From Limnephilus marmoratus (Eukaryota > Arthropoda > Insecta > Trichoptera > Limnephilidae), in NCBI GenBank assembly GCA_917880885.1, contig OU862906.1, positions 63,530,665 through 63,594,664 of the forward strand: 64,000 nt of DNA, given 5' to 3'. This document shows positions 54,812 through 64,000 of the stretch, piece by piece (position 1 is the first letter of the stretch; each line of letters starts with the position of its first letter). A program made the translations under genes and the position numbers. The notes beneath the pieces were generated by a model. That model was given only the letters and a program-made list of their open reading frames with translations. It did not search any database and had not been told where the DNA came from.

Positions 54812-55256
54812 ACTAATATCTACAGCCTGTATGTCGGACGAATATCTACAGCTCATATGTTGAACTAATATCTACGAACTTCAGAGTATTGACTAATATC
54901 TACAGAGCTAAGGTCGGACGAATATCTATGACGGTCCCAGTGTTGACTAATATCTACCTACAGAGCGTAGGTTGGACTAATAAGCTAAATGTGTTCAATA
55001 GTCCGATATTAGGGATTTTTACATACATACTTACATAAATTAAGTTTTTTTAACTGCATACGCAATATTACGTTATTCCAATATGCTATACATAATTGCA
55101 AATCCAACCTCTGCCAGTGTTGTAGATATTCGTCAACACTTTGGTTGTCATAGATATTAGTCAGCAGTTTGAGCTGTAGATATTCGTTAACACTTTGGTT
55201 CTCATAGATATTAGTTAAATTTTTTCAGTTTTTGGAATTCCTGTAGATATTAGTAG
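54812..55256. mobile_element. inverted pair of ACTAATATCTACAG minisatellite arrays
   Basis: The left array has seven copies of AC(T/G)AATATCTAC-like cores starting at 54812, 54838, 54864, 54892, 54918, 54946 and 54976 (spacing 26-30 bp). The right array has five copies of the reverse complement, GTAGATATT(A/C)GT, near 55122, 55150, 55177, 55204 and 55243. About 120 bp of unrepeated DNA lies between. Spacers differ in sequence but share GTYGGAC or TTGAC phrases. Arrays of binding motifs in mirror orientation at two ends are known from some DNA transposons. No coding sequence or certain duplication was found. Confidence 0.6.
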
Positions 55257-55677
55257 ACGCCTCCAGAAAAAAGCTTTCAATCTTCTCCAGGATATCCAAA
55301 GTTAAGTTAAGCTTTGTACAATGTTAGCAGCTGGTCACTAATGGAGAATCTGCCAGCCCCATTCAAGACACCCAGTTTCTGGGAAGCCAGGTTTACTCGG
55401 GTTTCTATGTCGCCCCGATACTCTGTCGACTTCATTCTAAATCTTTGAATATTTTCTTCTCATTTCATGTCATTTATCAAAAATATCTTTATAGCTCATC
55501 AGTTAGTACATATAGTACATCAGTTACTGTTGACTTTGTGACTTTCTGAAAGGTAATTTTATTCTGTTCCCGTCCCCATTTCTCACCTCACACTTGAGCT
55601 TGTTAGTGTTAGAGATTAATTTCATCGCTAGCGAATTAACACAAATAATACCATTTCAAGAAAGACTTTTTTTACAT
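55257..55677. other. gap, nothing recognised
   Basis: No coding or repeat signal was identified. Confidence 0.35.
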
Positions 55678-56140
55678 TAGCTCCACACAGGAGGCACTGA
55701 GGAAAACAATTTCCCTAGGGGCCTATGTCATCTTTGAGGGTGCTATGTGAAGGGTTTTTTTAAGAGAAAGGAAGGAGATATGGGAAGGAAAAAGGTATGA
55801 GGGGTGGGTAGGAATCTTGGGGTCAGTGTGGCCAGGAGTGACGGACGTATGAATCTATTCCTCACATTGCGGTGCAAAGGCGAAGAGTCTGGAGAATCCG
55901 ACTGGAGAGGTCAAAAGGCCTCCCTCAAATCAGTCTCCTCCGATCCAGCCCACCATGCAGTAGTTGGGCAAACGTATACGCCACCAAGACCTAGACAAAC
56001 CTCATCCCATGAACTCGGGCACCCCTGCTAAGTCACCAAACGTAGCGAACCTCTTGGGGTGACCTGTGGTAGGGGTGTTGGTTGTCCAATAAATGGTTCC
56101 CGGGGCGGCGGTACCCATACCCGCCTCCCAAATTGAAAAA
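55678..56140 (-). mobile_element. SINE-X, long copy
   Basis: On the minus strand the head TTTGGGAGGCGGGTATGGG (56135) is followed by CCGCCGCCCCGGGAACC and GGTCACCCCAAGAGGTTCGC, a middle with GGAGGCCTTTTGACCTCTCC, and the LINE-X-like 3' end (CCCTAGGGAAA, GTGGAGCTAATG, A-run) at 55678. At about 460 bp it is the longest of the family. The frames 55804-56202 lie inside it and are not genes. Confidence 0.75.
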
Positions 56141-57074
56141 TTGACTACGACCAATGCATAATTAAAACACCCGTTTGATAAAATATATACATATACCACC
56201 ACAATACGGGCATGTGCCTAGCACGGTGGTCAAAAAATTCTCAATTCATTTAAGAAACAAGTCAGTGAATAAAGATAACTTTAAAAAAAAAATTAAAAAT
56301 TTATTTGGTAATCAAGAAGATGTAAAATACATGAAGAACGAAGCTGGTGCAAAAAAAAAACGGAGAAATGCAAGTTATATTGTTAAACATCTCATTTTAA
56401 CCTATAAAACTTAACAAAAAAATAATAAAATATTTGTTATTTTTCAAATCTGAACTGGGAGATTATGTTACGGTTATTTTAATGACGTGCATTGAAAAAC
56501 AGGCAGTGTAAAACGAAGCACTCTATTTATACTATACCCACCCTTTCTATGAGTTGTCTAAATAATTGGGGCTTGAAACTGGAGGCCTTTTATCCCGTTC
56601 TGGTACACCGCATACCCTTTTAGAGATTTCGTGGGAACAACTTTACTTGTTGGTGGGTACTATCGCCTAACAGATTTATGTGAAGGTAACCAACTTTGAT
56701 GGATAACTGATAGCAATGTTTAAATTAATTTATGGAAGTGTTGATTAAGTCACTGTAAATATTATATGGTTTTGATGGGATTTTTAGAGTATATACCTAT
56801 TAGGAATAAATTATAAAAAACTTACCATTACCAAAAGGAACCAAAAACCGTAACCAAAGTGATCACATATTTTTTCAATGCATAGATAGTGAATCAATGT
56901 GGAGAAACGTACTATTTGCGTATATTTTAAGTGCAATGCAATCTTCACGAAGTTAATAAAAATAGTAATCCAAAACGTTCACGAAAGCATCAAATTTTTG
57001 ACACTTTTATATTAGAAATTCACACTTTTGAAAATCCGTATCCATCTATAACTCACTTCTAAGATTTTAATATA
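56141..57074. other. gap with one unrecognised frame
   Basis: A Lys/Asn-rich 79-codon frame at 56175-56414 is probably chance. Confidence 0.35.
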
Positions 57075-57291
57075 TTCATTTTTTTATAAGAAAAACTCTC
57101 TTTTTATAAATTTTGAAGGTTATTCCCATTAATGTAATAAATCATTGAAGAAGAAGATAGCAATAATAATCTAAACGAAAATATGAAAGAGAACAAGACA
57201 CATAAAAACAGACAATGGTCGCAACTGGAACACGAACCCAGACCTCTCATGTAACCGGGACGTGGCGTTAACCAATTTCGCTAACGCCACC
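57075..57291 (-). mobile_element. SINE-B copy with complete tRNA-like head
   Basis: On the minus strand 57291-57217 forms a 75-nt tRNA-like unit. It has acceptor-like ends GGTGGCG and TGCGACC, a D-arm region TAGCGAAATTGGTTAACGC (A box) and a T-arm CTGGGTTCGTGTTCCAG (B box) with a 5-bp stem. The anticodon arm is poor, so it is not a working tRNA. The body follows (GTGTCTTGTTCTCTTTCATA, ATCTTCTTCTTCAATGAT) and then ACCTTCAAAA and AGTTTTTCTTATAAAAAA toward 57075. Confidence 0.7.
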
Positions 57292-57504
57292 TTATGTCTA
57301 ACTGTCATATTTGTCAATCTCATTTCAAATTTTAGAATTAACAAAATTTTCTTCAACTAATTATTTTTCCATATTATGGGCAACTACCCTTTTTATTGCA
57401 AACAATCATTCTAAGAATTGGTTTGTAACCTGGATAGCGTCTCGGATAAATATATCCGAATTTATTCATATGAAACTATTGACTTTTTATGAAAGCCTAA
57501 ATGA

Positions 57505-57690
57505 ATAATCATTTTTTTATAAGAAAAACTCTCTATTCATAACTTTTGAAGGTTATTCCCATCAATGTAATATGTATATCATTGAAGAACGTTAGTCCTA
57601 GTTGAGACCATTGTCTTTTTCTGTTTTCTGTGTCTTGTTCTATTTCATATTTTCGTTTAGATTATTATTGTTATCTTCTTCTTCCATGAT
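57505..57690. mobile_element. SINE-B foldback copy
   Basis: The left part is the reversed SINE-B tail (TATAAGAAAAACTCTC, ACTTTTGAAGGTTATTCCCA, ATCATTGAAGAA). It is joined to a remnant of the tRNA end (GTTGAGACCATTGTC) and then the forward body ending ATCTTCTTCTTCCATGAT. It lies 215 bp from the complete copy. Confidence 0.65.
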
Positions 57691-58101
57691 ATTTTAATAT
57701 ATCTTTTTATGTTCCGGTATGCATGAAATTAATTTCGCCTATATTGTAGAACTCCTGCAAGCTTCTAAACCTAAAGAATGGAAGCCTGTTTAAATGTTAC
57801 AGAAGGATTGGAAATTATCAATAAGCTGAATAAATACAATACTTACAATATTTTGAGGTAAGTTCTGCTCCTAGGTAACTTCGATATCAGCGTTTTTGAG
57901 TAACATACTAAAAGCATAACTAGATTTCCTCATATATGAATGCTACAAACAAAATAGTCGTAATGTATTAGAATCATCAAGCTGTTTGAATATGTTTTTG
58001 AGGGTATCTCCAAAAAACAGTAAAGTTTAATTCTATAATTAGGCATCTCTAGTTACCAAAAGTGTTTCTCCATGCTTATATTAGGTAACTAGACTAAAAT
58101 T
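57691..58101. other. gap, nothing recognised
   Basis: AT-rich DNA without a recognisable feature. Confidence 0.35.
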
Positions 58102-58296
58102 GATGGCCGGCGTGGTCTAGGGGTAAGGCTCTTGACTCGCAATCCGAAGGTCGCGGGATGGAATCGCGGCGTTAACAAATAAATTTTATTTTAATAATTT
58201 GTGTTATTTCACAATTAATTCATTAAAAAATAATAATATACAGTAAATTGGCGGCACGTTCGAGAGCGGAAGATACTTTCAGTATCGTCCTGGTGT
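58102..58296 (+). mobile_element. SINE-A copy 6, 3' part missing
   Basis: Head GATGGCCGGCGTGGTCTAGG with A box, mutated B box GGATGGAATCG, and body to CAGTATCGTCCTGGTG. The element stops where the LINE at 58297 begins. Confidence 0.8.
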
Positions 58297-59146
58297 GTAC
58301 TAAAATTTGTGGAATTGTATTGTTGATTTCGTTGCATTTTTATATTATGTTTGCTTATGTCCGTAGCTTACTAGAATACGCATCACAAGTTTGGAATCCG
58401 CAATACAAATCATATGTGGAAAATCTAGAACGTGTTCAAAATCGTTTTCTACGATACTTAGATTTCCGCAGCTACCGCCCACACCTAAGTCACCAAGATT
58501 CAGCCGCGTACTTCAATATACTATCATTAGAATTTCGAAGAAGCTCGGCCGATGTACTTTTTCTTCAAAAAATAGCCAGATCCATCGTAGATTGTCCAGA
58601 ACTCCTAGAACGAATACAGATACGAGTTCCTAACAGACGAACAAGATCAGACATGATTCTTAGCCTCCCTCAGTGCAACACTAATTCTAAGCAGAACTCT
58701 TTCATCTATCGTGCATCCAACACTTTCAACACACACTATACATAATTTGACATTTTTTACTCTGCACCACATTCGTTAAAATCACACAGGCATTCTCTCG
58801 ATACTCTACAATAACAATTCTTATAGATACTCTCTGATACAACCACCACTCTATAAACTTCCTTTTTTTCTCTTTTAATTTTTTGTCACGCATATTTTTA
58901 TTACTATACCTCAACTTAACCGATCCCCCCCATACTACCCCTTTCCTATTCCCAAATAAATAACTCGTCTCTTGAAATGTAATTTTTTATTAGAAAATAT
59001 CTCTGAATTCACCACACACTTGTATACAATACTCATGTGGAAACCTGTAAATGGTTCAATTATTGTACTCAATTATTATATACTTTGTTGTTAATGTAAA
59101 CTGTTGGTCTCCCAAATAAATAAAAATAAAATAAAAATAAAAATAT
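58297..59146 (+). mobile_element. 5'-truncated Jockey-like LINE
   Basis: The coding part is followed by a 3' UTR and an A-rich tail of AAAT/AAAAT units at 59118-59146. It begins exactly where SINE-A is cut, so it either inserted there or replaced its 3' half. The SINE does not resume after the tail and no duplication was found. Confidence 0.75.
58350..58745 (+). pseudogene. Jockey-like reverse transcriptase C-terminus
   Basis: The frame reads FAYVRSLLEYASQVWNPQYK, ENLERVQNRFLRYLDFRSY, RSSADVLFLQKIARSIVDCP and RIQIRVPNRRTRSDMI, to the stop at 58743. It is closely related in layout to the C-terminal frame at 739-272 (AYVRSHLEFASVIWNPQ, NALRCPERNTRS-like region), so both belong to related families. 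The upstream RT domain is missing. The open frame on paper starts at 58248 inside SINE-A and is a fusion by chance. Confidence 0.8.
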
Positions 59147-61530
59147 GTAACAACTAGGTAAATCTTTCCATTTATGTAAATAAATTCATATAAATAATGC
59201 TTAGCCATTTTCTTATTTCCAAAATATTATCTATAAATATTCCGATCTAATCTACGATTTAGTACAAATATATAGCAACCGATTTATCAGAATGATTACC
59301 ATTTTCCGAAAAAGCTGATTTCAGAGTTACCTAGTTGTGGTAATTATTACCACACGATATTATAATAATTATAGAATTTGGATGACTTGTGTAGCGCCGT
59401 TTTTGTGAAAAATCAACTCAAGGACACTGTACAAATGATATCTCTACAATCTCACTTCTAAGTACAAACTAGACAAACCATTATAACAACTTATGGCTAA
59501 GATATAGATAATGAATAAGTCAAATAACAAATCGAGAAAATGCCACAACGTAAAGATACGAAAAAATGGAACAAGAAATCGTGTGTCGTAAAGTTTGCGT
59601 GTTCAATTTGTTTCTGATCCGCTTGATCGCAGACTACCAAGAATTTTCATTAATCAAAGAAACAACAAAACAAAAAATACCACCCCAACTCTTTTTCGCA
59701 CGAATTAAGCGCGACCGACGTTAAAATCAACAATCCCTGATTGGTTCTGGACTTCAATAAAATTGTGTTAACGATGAAGTTCGTACAAATCCATTTATCC
59801 GACAATTTAATGGTCCCGTATCTGTCATTCCGCGAAGGTGGTGGAAAGCAAACCTTATTGCGGCGGGCATAAGGGGTGGTGTCTATGGGGGGTGGGGTGG
59901 TTTAGGTTCCTCCCTCCATTTACTTCTGGCCTGCCCCCGAGAGCAGTTCGCCGTTACAGTCTGCAACAAGCGGTCGTGCCTGTTAACTACACCCTGCGCC
60001 GGGCTCTTCCGGGACCCCTACGTTCAAAATATAAACAATGCATTAGAAAAAAAAAACTTTCATAAAAAAGTGTTCACGTTTTAAAATGCAAATAGTCTAA
60101 TTTATCCATAAATATAATTAACTTAATTAAGAACTTAGCTATCTATCCACATAGAAGAATAAAATAAGTTTAATAATCGTAGTTTGGAAGAAATATTCTT
60201 TAGAAAAGCTTTTTAACCTTAATTCGTGATTTAAAATTCAATTGTTTAGTAGTAACAATATTCCAATCAATCTGATAAGTTTCGTTCATGAATAAAATTA
60301 AGATAACAAAGGTTTTAATTCCTTTATGAAAGTCAAATTAATTAGTGTTGATTAGGCCCATAAAATATTCAAAAGTGTATCCACGGTGAAGACAAAAAGA
60401 CAATTCAATTCATTATAAGATTTTGACGCTCCGAATTTAGCATTGAAATGAGAAAGAAAAACTGGAAATACAAAAGTTTCGCAGAAAACTTGGAAAGAAA
60501 TTTGTTCGGACTCTGAACTTTTCGTGGAGGAAACCTTTTGCAAACTAGATTATGAAGTATTGAGGCTTTTGTGGGAGGAATATTTAACTAAGTGGAAGGT
60601 GCATTCGGGAGCTTTCTGGTTTCATACAGTCGATCCAATAGAAAGGTAAGCAAATTTTTTTCACTCCATTTAAAAGAATATGAAATTTGTATTTAATCGA
60701 ACCTGCTAAATTAATTGTAACCATGGTATTTTGGGAATTCTGACGGAAATGAGGGAGGAGAAAAACAGGTAAAGGAAAAGAAGAGTTTGGGATATCTGAC
60801 TAATCAGACCACGTCACGAACACGTTAACCCCCCGCATTTCGAATTTCCATGATTTGAAACACATTTTCCTAAACACTTCACGTTATTAAAATCTTTAAA
60901 AAATGTTATTTTTGAAGATAATATGAAATTCCCTCCATAGAAAAAAATCACGAAGTATGCCCCGAAAATCATTAAAAACACGTTTTCGTATGTTATTTAA
61001 CATATCATAGGCTTGGAAAAATTCAGTTTGTTATTAAATGCTAATTTCGACATTTTTGGAGAGATTTTTGCTCTCTTAAACGAATCGTGTTTTATTTAAT
61101 ATTTTCTCAATAGCTTAATTATAATCGTGTTTTACGTATTACCGTGCTTCATCTAACAATCTTATTTGCATATCTCTCTTTCAAACCATATTCTTCGTCT
61201 TTTTAATGCCTACAGCAGAGCCTTAAGAAAGGGGCCATAACAACTCTCATATCGTTCATGGGCGGGAAAAAGGTTATGAACAAAATAAATATTATGCACC
61301 AAGCGTAGTAAGAATCGTGGCTCACTAATCAGGCACAAAAGTTTCTCTCTTGTGATAATGTAGGTATATATGACCAAGTATGCTTTTAAATATAATTTTT
61401 AGTATAATATATGTGTAAAACTTTATGTTACTATTTTTTTAATATTATATATTATCAAATATAAACATATATATATTATCAAAAAATGTTCAGGAGAACC
61501 AAATTAAGATTGGCTTGTATCTGAAAAATT
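59147..61530. other. long gap with one GC-rich patch
   Basis: The patch at 59840-60025 (GGTTCCTCCCTCC, GCCTGCCCCCGAGAGCAG, TTCCGGGACCCC) may be an unrecognised repeat. Frames at 59838-60065 and 60352-60543 lack signatures. Confidence 0.35.
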
Positions 61531-61609
61531 GGTAAAATTATTATAATAATTATATGTTATAATATTTTTGGTAAAATTATTATAATAATTATATGTTACA
61601 ATATTTTTT
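61531..61609. repeat. two-copy tandem repeat of 39 bp
   Basis: GGTAAAATTATTATAATAAT followed by TATATGTTA(T/C)AATATTTTT occurs at 61531 and 61570. Confidence 0.9.
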
Positions 61610-61769
61610 TTAAATTTAAACGGAATCGTAATCTTCAAATTTAATTTTAACACGGAAAAACTTATTTTATGGCACCGTTTTAATTCAAAATTAATAATGA
61701 ATTAGTTTTTACCAATGTTTTAAAACTGAGTGGTTACAAATGTTTAAAACATATTTTAGTTTTTTTTTA

Positions 61770-62030
61770 TAGCTTTTGAAGGTTAAACACAACAAAAATG
61801 TAATATTAATCTTTGAAGAAGAAGATAATACTAATTAATATAAACGAAAAATAAAATAGAACATGATTCACAAAATAAAAAATAAAAAAATAGATAAGAC
61901 TAAAGATCCTGGGTTCGATTCCCATTCGCGACCGTTTCCTTTTTATTTTGTTTATATTTTGAGTCTTGTTTTGTTTATATTTTCTGTATTATCTTCTTCT
62001 TCGATGACTAAATGTTTTTAATTATTTTGT
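61770..62030. mobile_element. SINE-B foldback copy with tRNA T-arm in the centre
   Basis: The left arm (TTTTGAAGGTTAAACAC, TTTGAAGAAGAAGATAATAC, AAACGAAAAATAAAATAGAA) is the reversed tail and body. The centre holds CTGGGTTCGATTCCCATTCG, a tRNA T-arm with B box. The right arm repeats the body forward, ending TATCTTCTTCTTCGATGAC. The palindrome arms are about 60-90 bp with mismatches. Confidence 0.65.
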
Positions 62031-62892
62031 ATTTTGTGAGTTTAATCTTTTGAATCGTAAAAGATGCAACTGGTTTGATAGGAATATGACCTTTGTCTGG
62101 AAATTCAATACATAATGATAGATTTCTGTGGCGGTCCTTCCCTCAGGACAATTGGTCAAAAACCTCCCAAAATTATAAGATCACAGTAAAACATAATATT
62201 ATTTTGAAATATTAAGCAACTCAAGACAATGGTATTATTCTAATGTATTCTAAATGTACCGCTAGATAGCGGCAGAGGCAAGTAATGACATCTAACCTCT
62301 TAAATGGAAGCTTTCTTTCCTACGCACTGTGATTGGCTGGGTCAAATTATGAAATGCCCCGATATCATATCTTCTTTGTGTGGTGCGTAAAGAGTTACGC
62401 ATTACACAATGCACGAGATGGCACTATGTGACTTAGTAAAAGGTTTTCGGATTCTGAAGACAGTTTGGGTCAGTGCCGTGAGGGAGAGAGAGCGTGCTGA
62501 ATATTATGCGTCTGAAAGAGATGGTTTGATAAACCTAGGTTGATGTTGCATAATTTACGCTTGTCGCATGAAGTAATTTACTATATTAAATGTAATTTGA
62601 TGTATGTGGATGAATTTGACTCTTAAACTCGTGAGGTTCCTACGAATGAACATTATCATATTTAATTTGATATTGTATCACAGATACCTAATACCATTTT
62701 TTTAAGTGACCTTCCACATCTGAACCACTAGAGCCATCTCTAGGTACCTACTCTAAACCAAATGATTTAAATATGTATTTTAATATGCCTTTGTATATGA
62801 CTAAGATTTTTTATTTGTTTCATTTATTGTATTTTCAAACAATTAATTTATCACACAAGTCTGTATCAGGAAAAAATATTTTAGCCGTGATT
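62031..62892. other. gap, nothing recognised
   Basis: No coding or repeat signal was identified. Confidence 0.35.
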
Positions 62893-63482
62893 AGAGCTTT
62901 CAATCCTGGGTTCTTGAGAACCGGGATACCAGGAATCCCGGACCTTTTTCGGCATCGTAACCCCGGTGCTGCGCTGGTTTTAATCCCGGGATTACAGGAT
63001 TTTTCTTGGTTTCACATATTATTAAATAGGATCTGGCGAATTTCGATTTCCAAACGCAACGTGGAGTGAGTCTTTACAAATGCTATGAGATATTAAAATC
63101 AATATCAGCTGCACCTACCAGTGTGGAATCCGACCAGATTTTTTCGGGATGAGGATCATCACTAAATGATGAAACCCTAGACTCTGATATTACGAAGGTC
63201 GCATTTTAGGTTTTAAAATATTGAATAAGTTTTTTCATAGTGTTTTGTATTTTTTTGCTTTTTTTACTTTTGTTGTTTTGTGGGGCCACTATTAATATTA
63301 TTTGAATTTAGTAAATAATTAATTTTACTGAACCTGTGTATAATGAATAAAAAAAAATTCTAAGCCTGCGTTACAAACACATTTGTTTATAATATTTAAA
63401 TGTCCGGTGCCAGCAATGAGATCCCGGGATTGAAAAATGCTAGCACCGGTTCTGAAAAAGACTCCCGGGATTAAAAGCCCTT
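62893..63482 (+). mobile_element. decayed hAT element with transposase C-terminus
   Basis: The left end AGAGCTTTCAATCCTGGG at 62894 pairs with the complement of the right end, AGGGCTTTTAATCCCGGG. GAACCGG follows in both, and internal ATCCCGGGAT motifs recur. Between them is a hAT dimerisation remnant. No 8-bp duplication is recognisable, so it is old. The frame 62773-63069 is mostly shadow. Confidence 0.7.
63040..63215 (+). pseudogene. hAT transposase C-terminal dimerisation region
   Basis: Frames read WRISISKRNVE and VFTNAMRY, then LKSISAAPTSVESDQIFSG, a stop, GSSLNDETLDSDITKVAF, a stop and VLKY. The order ISAAPTSVES(E)-x-(V)FS-G is the conserved hAT C-terminal motif. One frameshift and at least two stops are present. 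Confidence 0.75.
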
Positions 63483-64000
63483 TTCTATTATTTCTATTTC
63501 GCTATTTTGTCATATGTTCGTCGGACTAATGACTTTTTAACATAAAATATTTAACATGACATCTTGATATATGGACATCTAATAAAGTAAAAAAGGTCTG
63601 TAAACCTTGCTTACACAGATGTACATAATGAATAATTATAATATATCTACAACCTAGACAACTTTAACAAAATATGGGTCAAAATCGGCAGCCATTTTCT
63701 GACTAGACTTAATCCCACCCCTGAAAGATACACTATGATTAATTCACAATAGTGAACCAAGTCACTTGAAACAAGTCATGCACTCGAGTGTTGAAAATAT
63801 TCTAAGCGTACACAAAACAAACAAAAATTTTACAATGTGACCTGACTCAAATTTTCATTCCCTTCGATCGTGCCATATCTTCAAAATTGGTAATCTTAGA
63901 TTTTTTAAATTTATCTAATTTTATTTTTATTAGTAGAATTGTCATAATAATATAGCAGGGTATTAATATTTTAATTCAAATTACAACGTACTTCTAAGTA
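63483..64000. other. gap, nothing recognised
   Basis: AT-rich DNA without a recognisable feature to the window end. Confidence 0.35.

Noticed and set aside
54812..55256. CRISPR-like repeat-spacer array
   Set aside because: The core is only about 14 bp, spacing is 12-16 bp and irregular, orientation flips in the middle, no cas genes exist and the surroundings are a eukaryotic nuclear repeat region.
55804..56202. Small genes on both strands
   Set aside because: They lie inside SINE-X; the shared sequence at 24361 lacks the frame.
57217..57291. Functional tRNA gene
   Set aside because: The T-arm and acceptor fit, but the anticodon stem does not pair and the unit is the head of a dispersed SINE with copies elsewhere.
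58248..58350. N-terminal extension of the RT frame at 58350
   Set aside because: These codons lie in SINE-A and in LINE DNA just after truncation; the fused start is accidental.

Overview
The window looks like intergenic or accessory DNA from a repeat-rich, AT-rich insect-type (arthropod) nuclear genome. The evidence is the mix of elements: non-LTR retrotransposons of Jockey/CR1 and RTE type, Penelope-like elements with a GIY-YIG domain, three tRNA-derived SINE families, a piggyBac remnant with a C-terminal cysteine-rich domain, hAT, PIF/Harbinger and Mutator-like non-autonomous elements, and a solo LTR whose core promoter has a TATA box plus an arthropod TCAGT initiator. There are no bacterial operons, and I found no intact host gene. 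A few short open frames (9288-9485, 18571-18903, 19768-20076, 52818-53036) could be exon fragments but are unrecognised. The exact order or species cannot be named from the sequence.

Layout. 1-4880: a nearly full-length but inactivated Jockey/CR1-type LINE on the minus strand (ORF1, endonuclease, reverse transcriptase). 5.7-7.7 kb: fragments of a second LINE, here called LINE-X, and of a SINE sharing its 3' end. 7.74-8.54 kb: piggyBac relic. 8.7-10.5 kb: two inverted copies of a tRNA SINE (SINE-A), then six copies of a 65-bp tandem repeat. 10.86-12.0 kb: another LINE. 12.2-19.5 kb: a short TIR element split by a 6.4-kb insertion with 4-bp target duplication, TG...CA ends and no recognisable LTR pair. 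20.1-22.7 kb: a LINE-X copy split by a 1-kb RTE insertion with a perfect 14-bp target duplication. 23.7 kb: Harbinger MITE. 25-30.7 kb: SINEs, LINE fragments, an internally deleted RTE with 12-bp duplication, and a hAT-like MITE inside a SINE. 32.3-34.4 kb: a Penelope-like element split by the second TIR-element copy. 37.2-37.7 kb: a foldback element with 9-bp duplication. 44-45.2 kb: a second Penelope GIY-YIG fragment and LINE-X. 46.3-48.2 kb: GC-rich solo LTR, then an RTE-like LINE with 9-bp duplication. 49.2-50.4 kb: a three-deep nest (Harbinger MITE in hAT in hAT). 54.8-55.3 kb: an unusual inverted pair of minisatellite arrays. 57-62 kb: tRNA-like foldback repeats, SINE-A, LINE. 62.9-63.5 kb: a decayed hAT transposase C-terminus with TIRs.

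The elements act as a layered record of transposition. LINEs supply the machinery, and SINEs share their 3' tails. The order of insertion can be read at several sites from exact target-site duplications. These duplications, seen directly in the sequence, are the best-supported statements here; family names rest on recalled family hallmarks.
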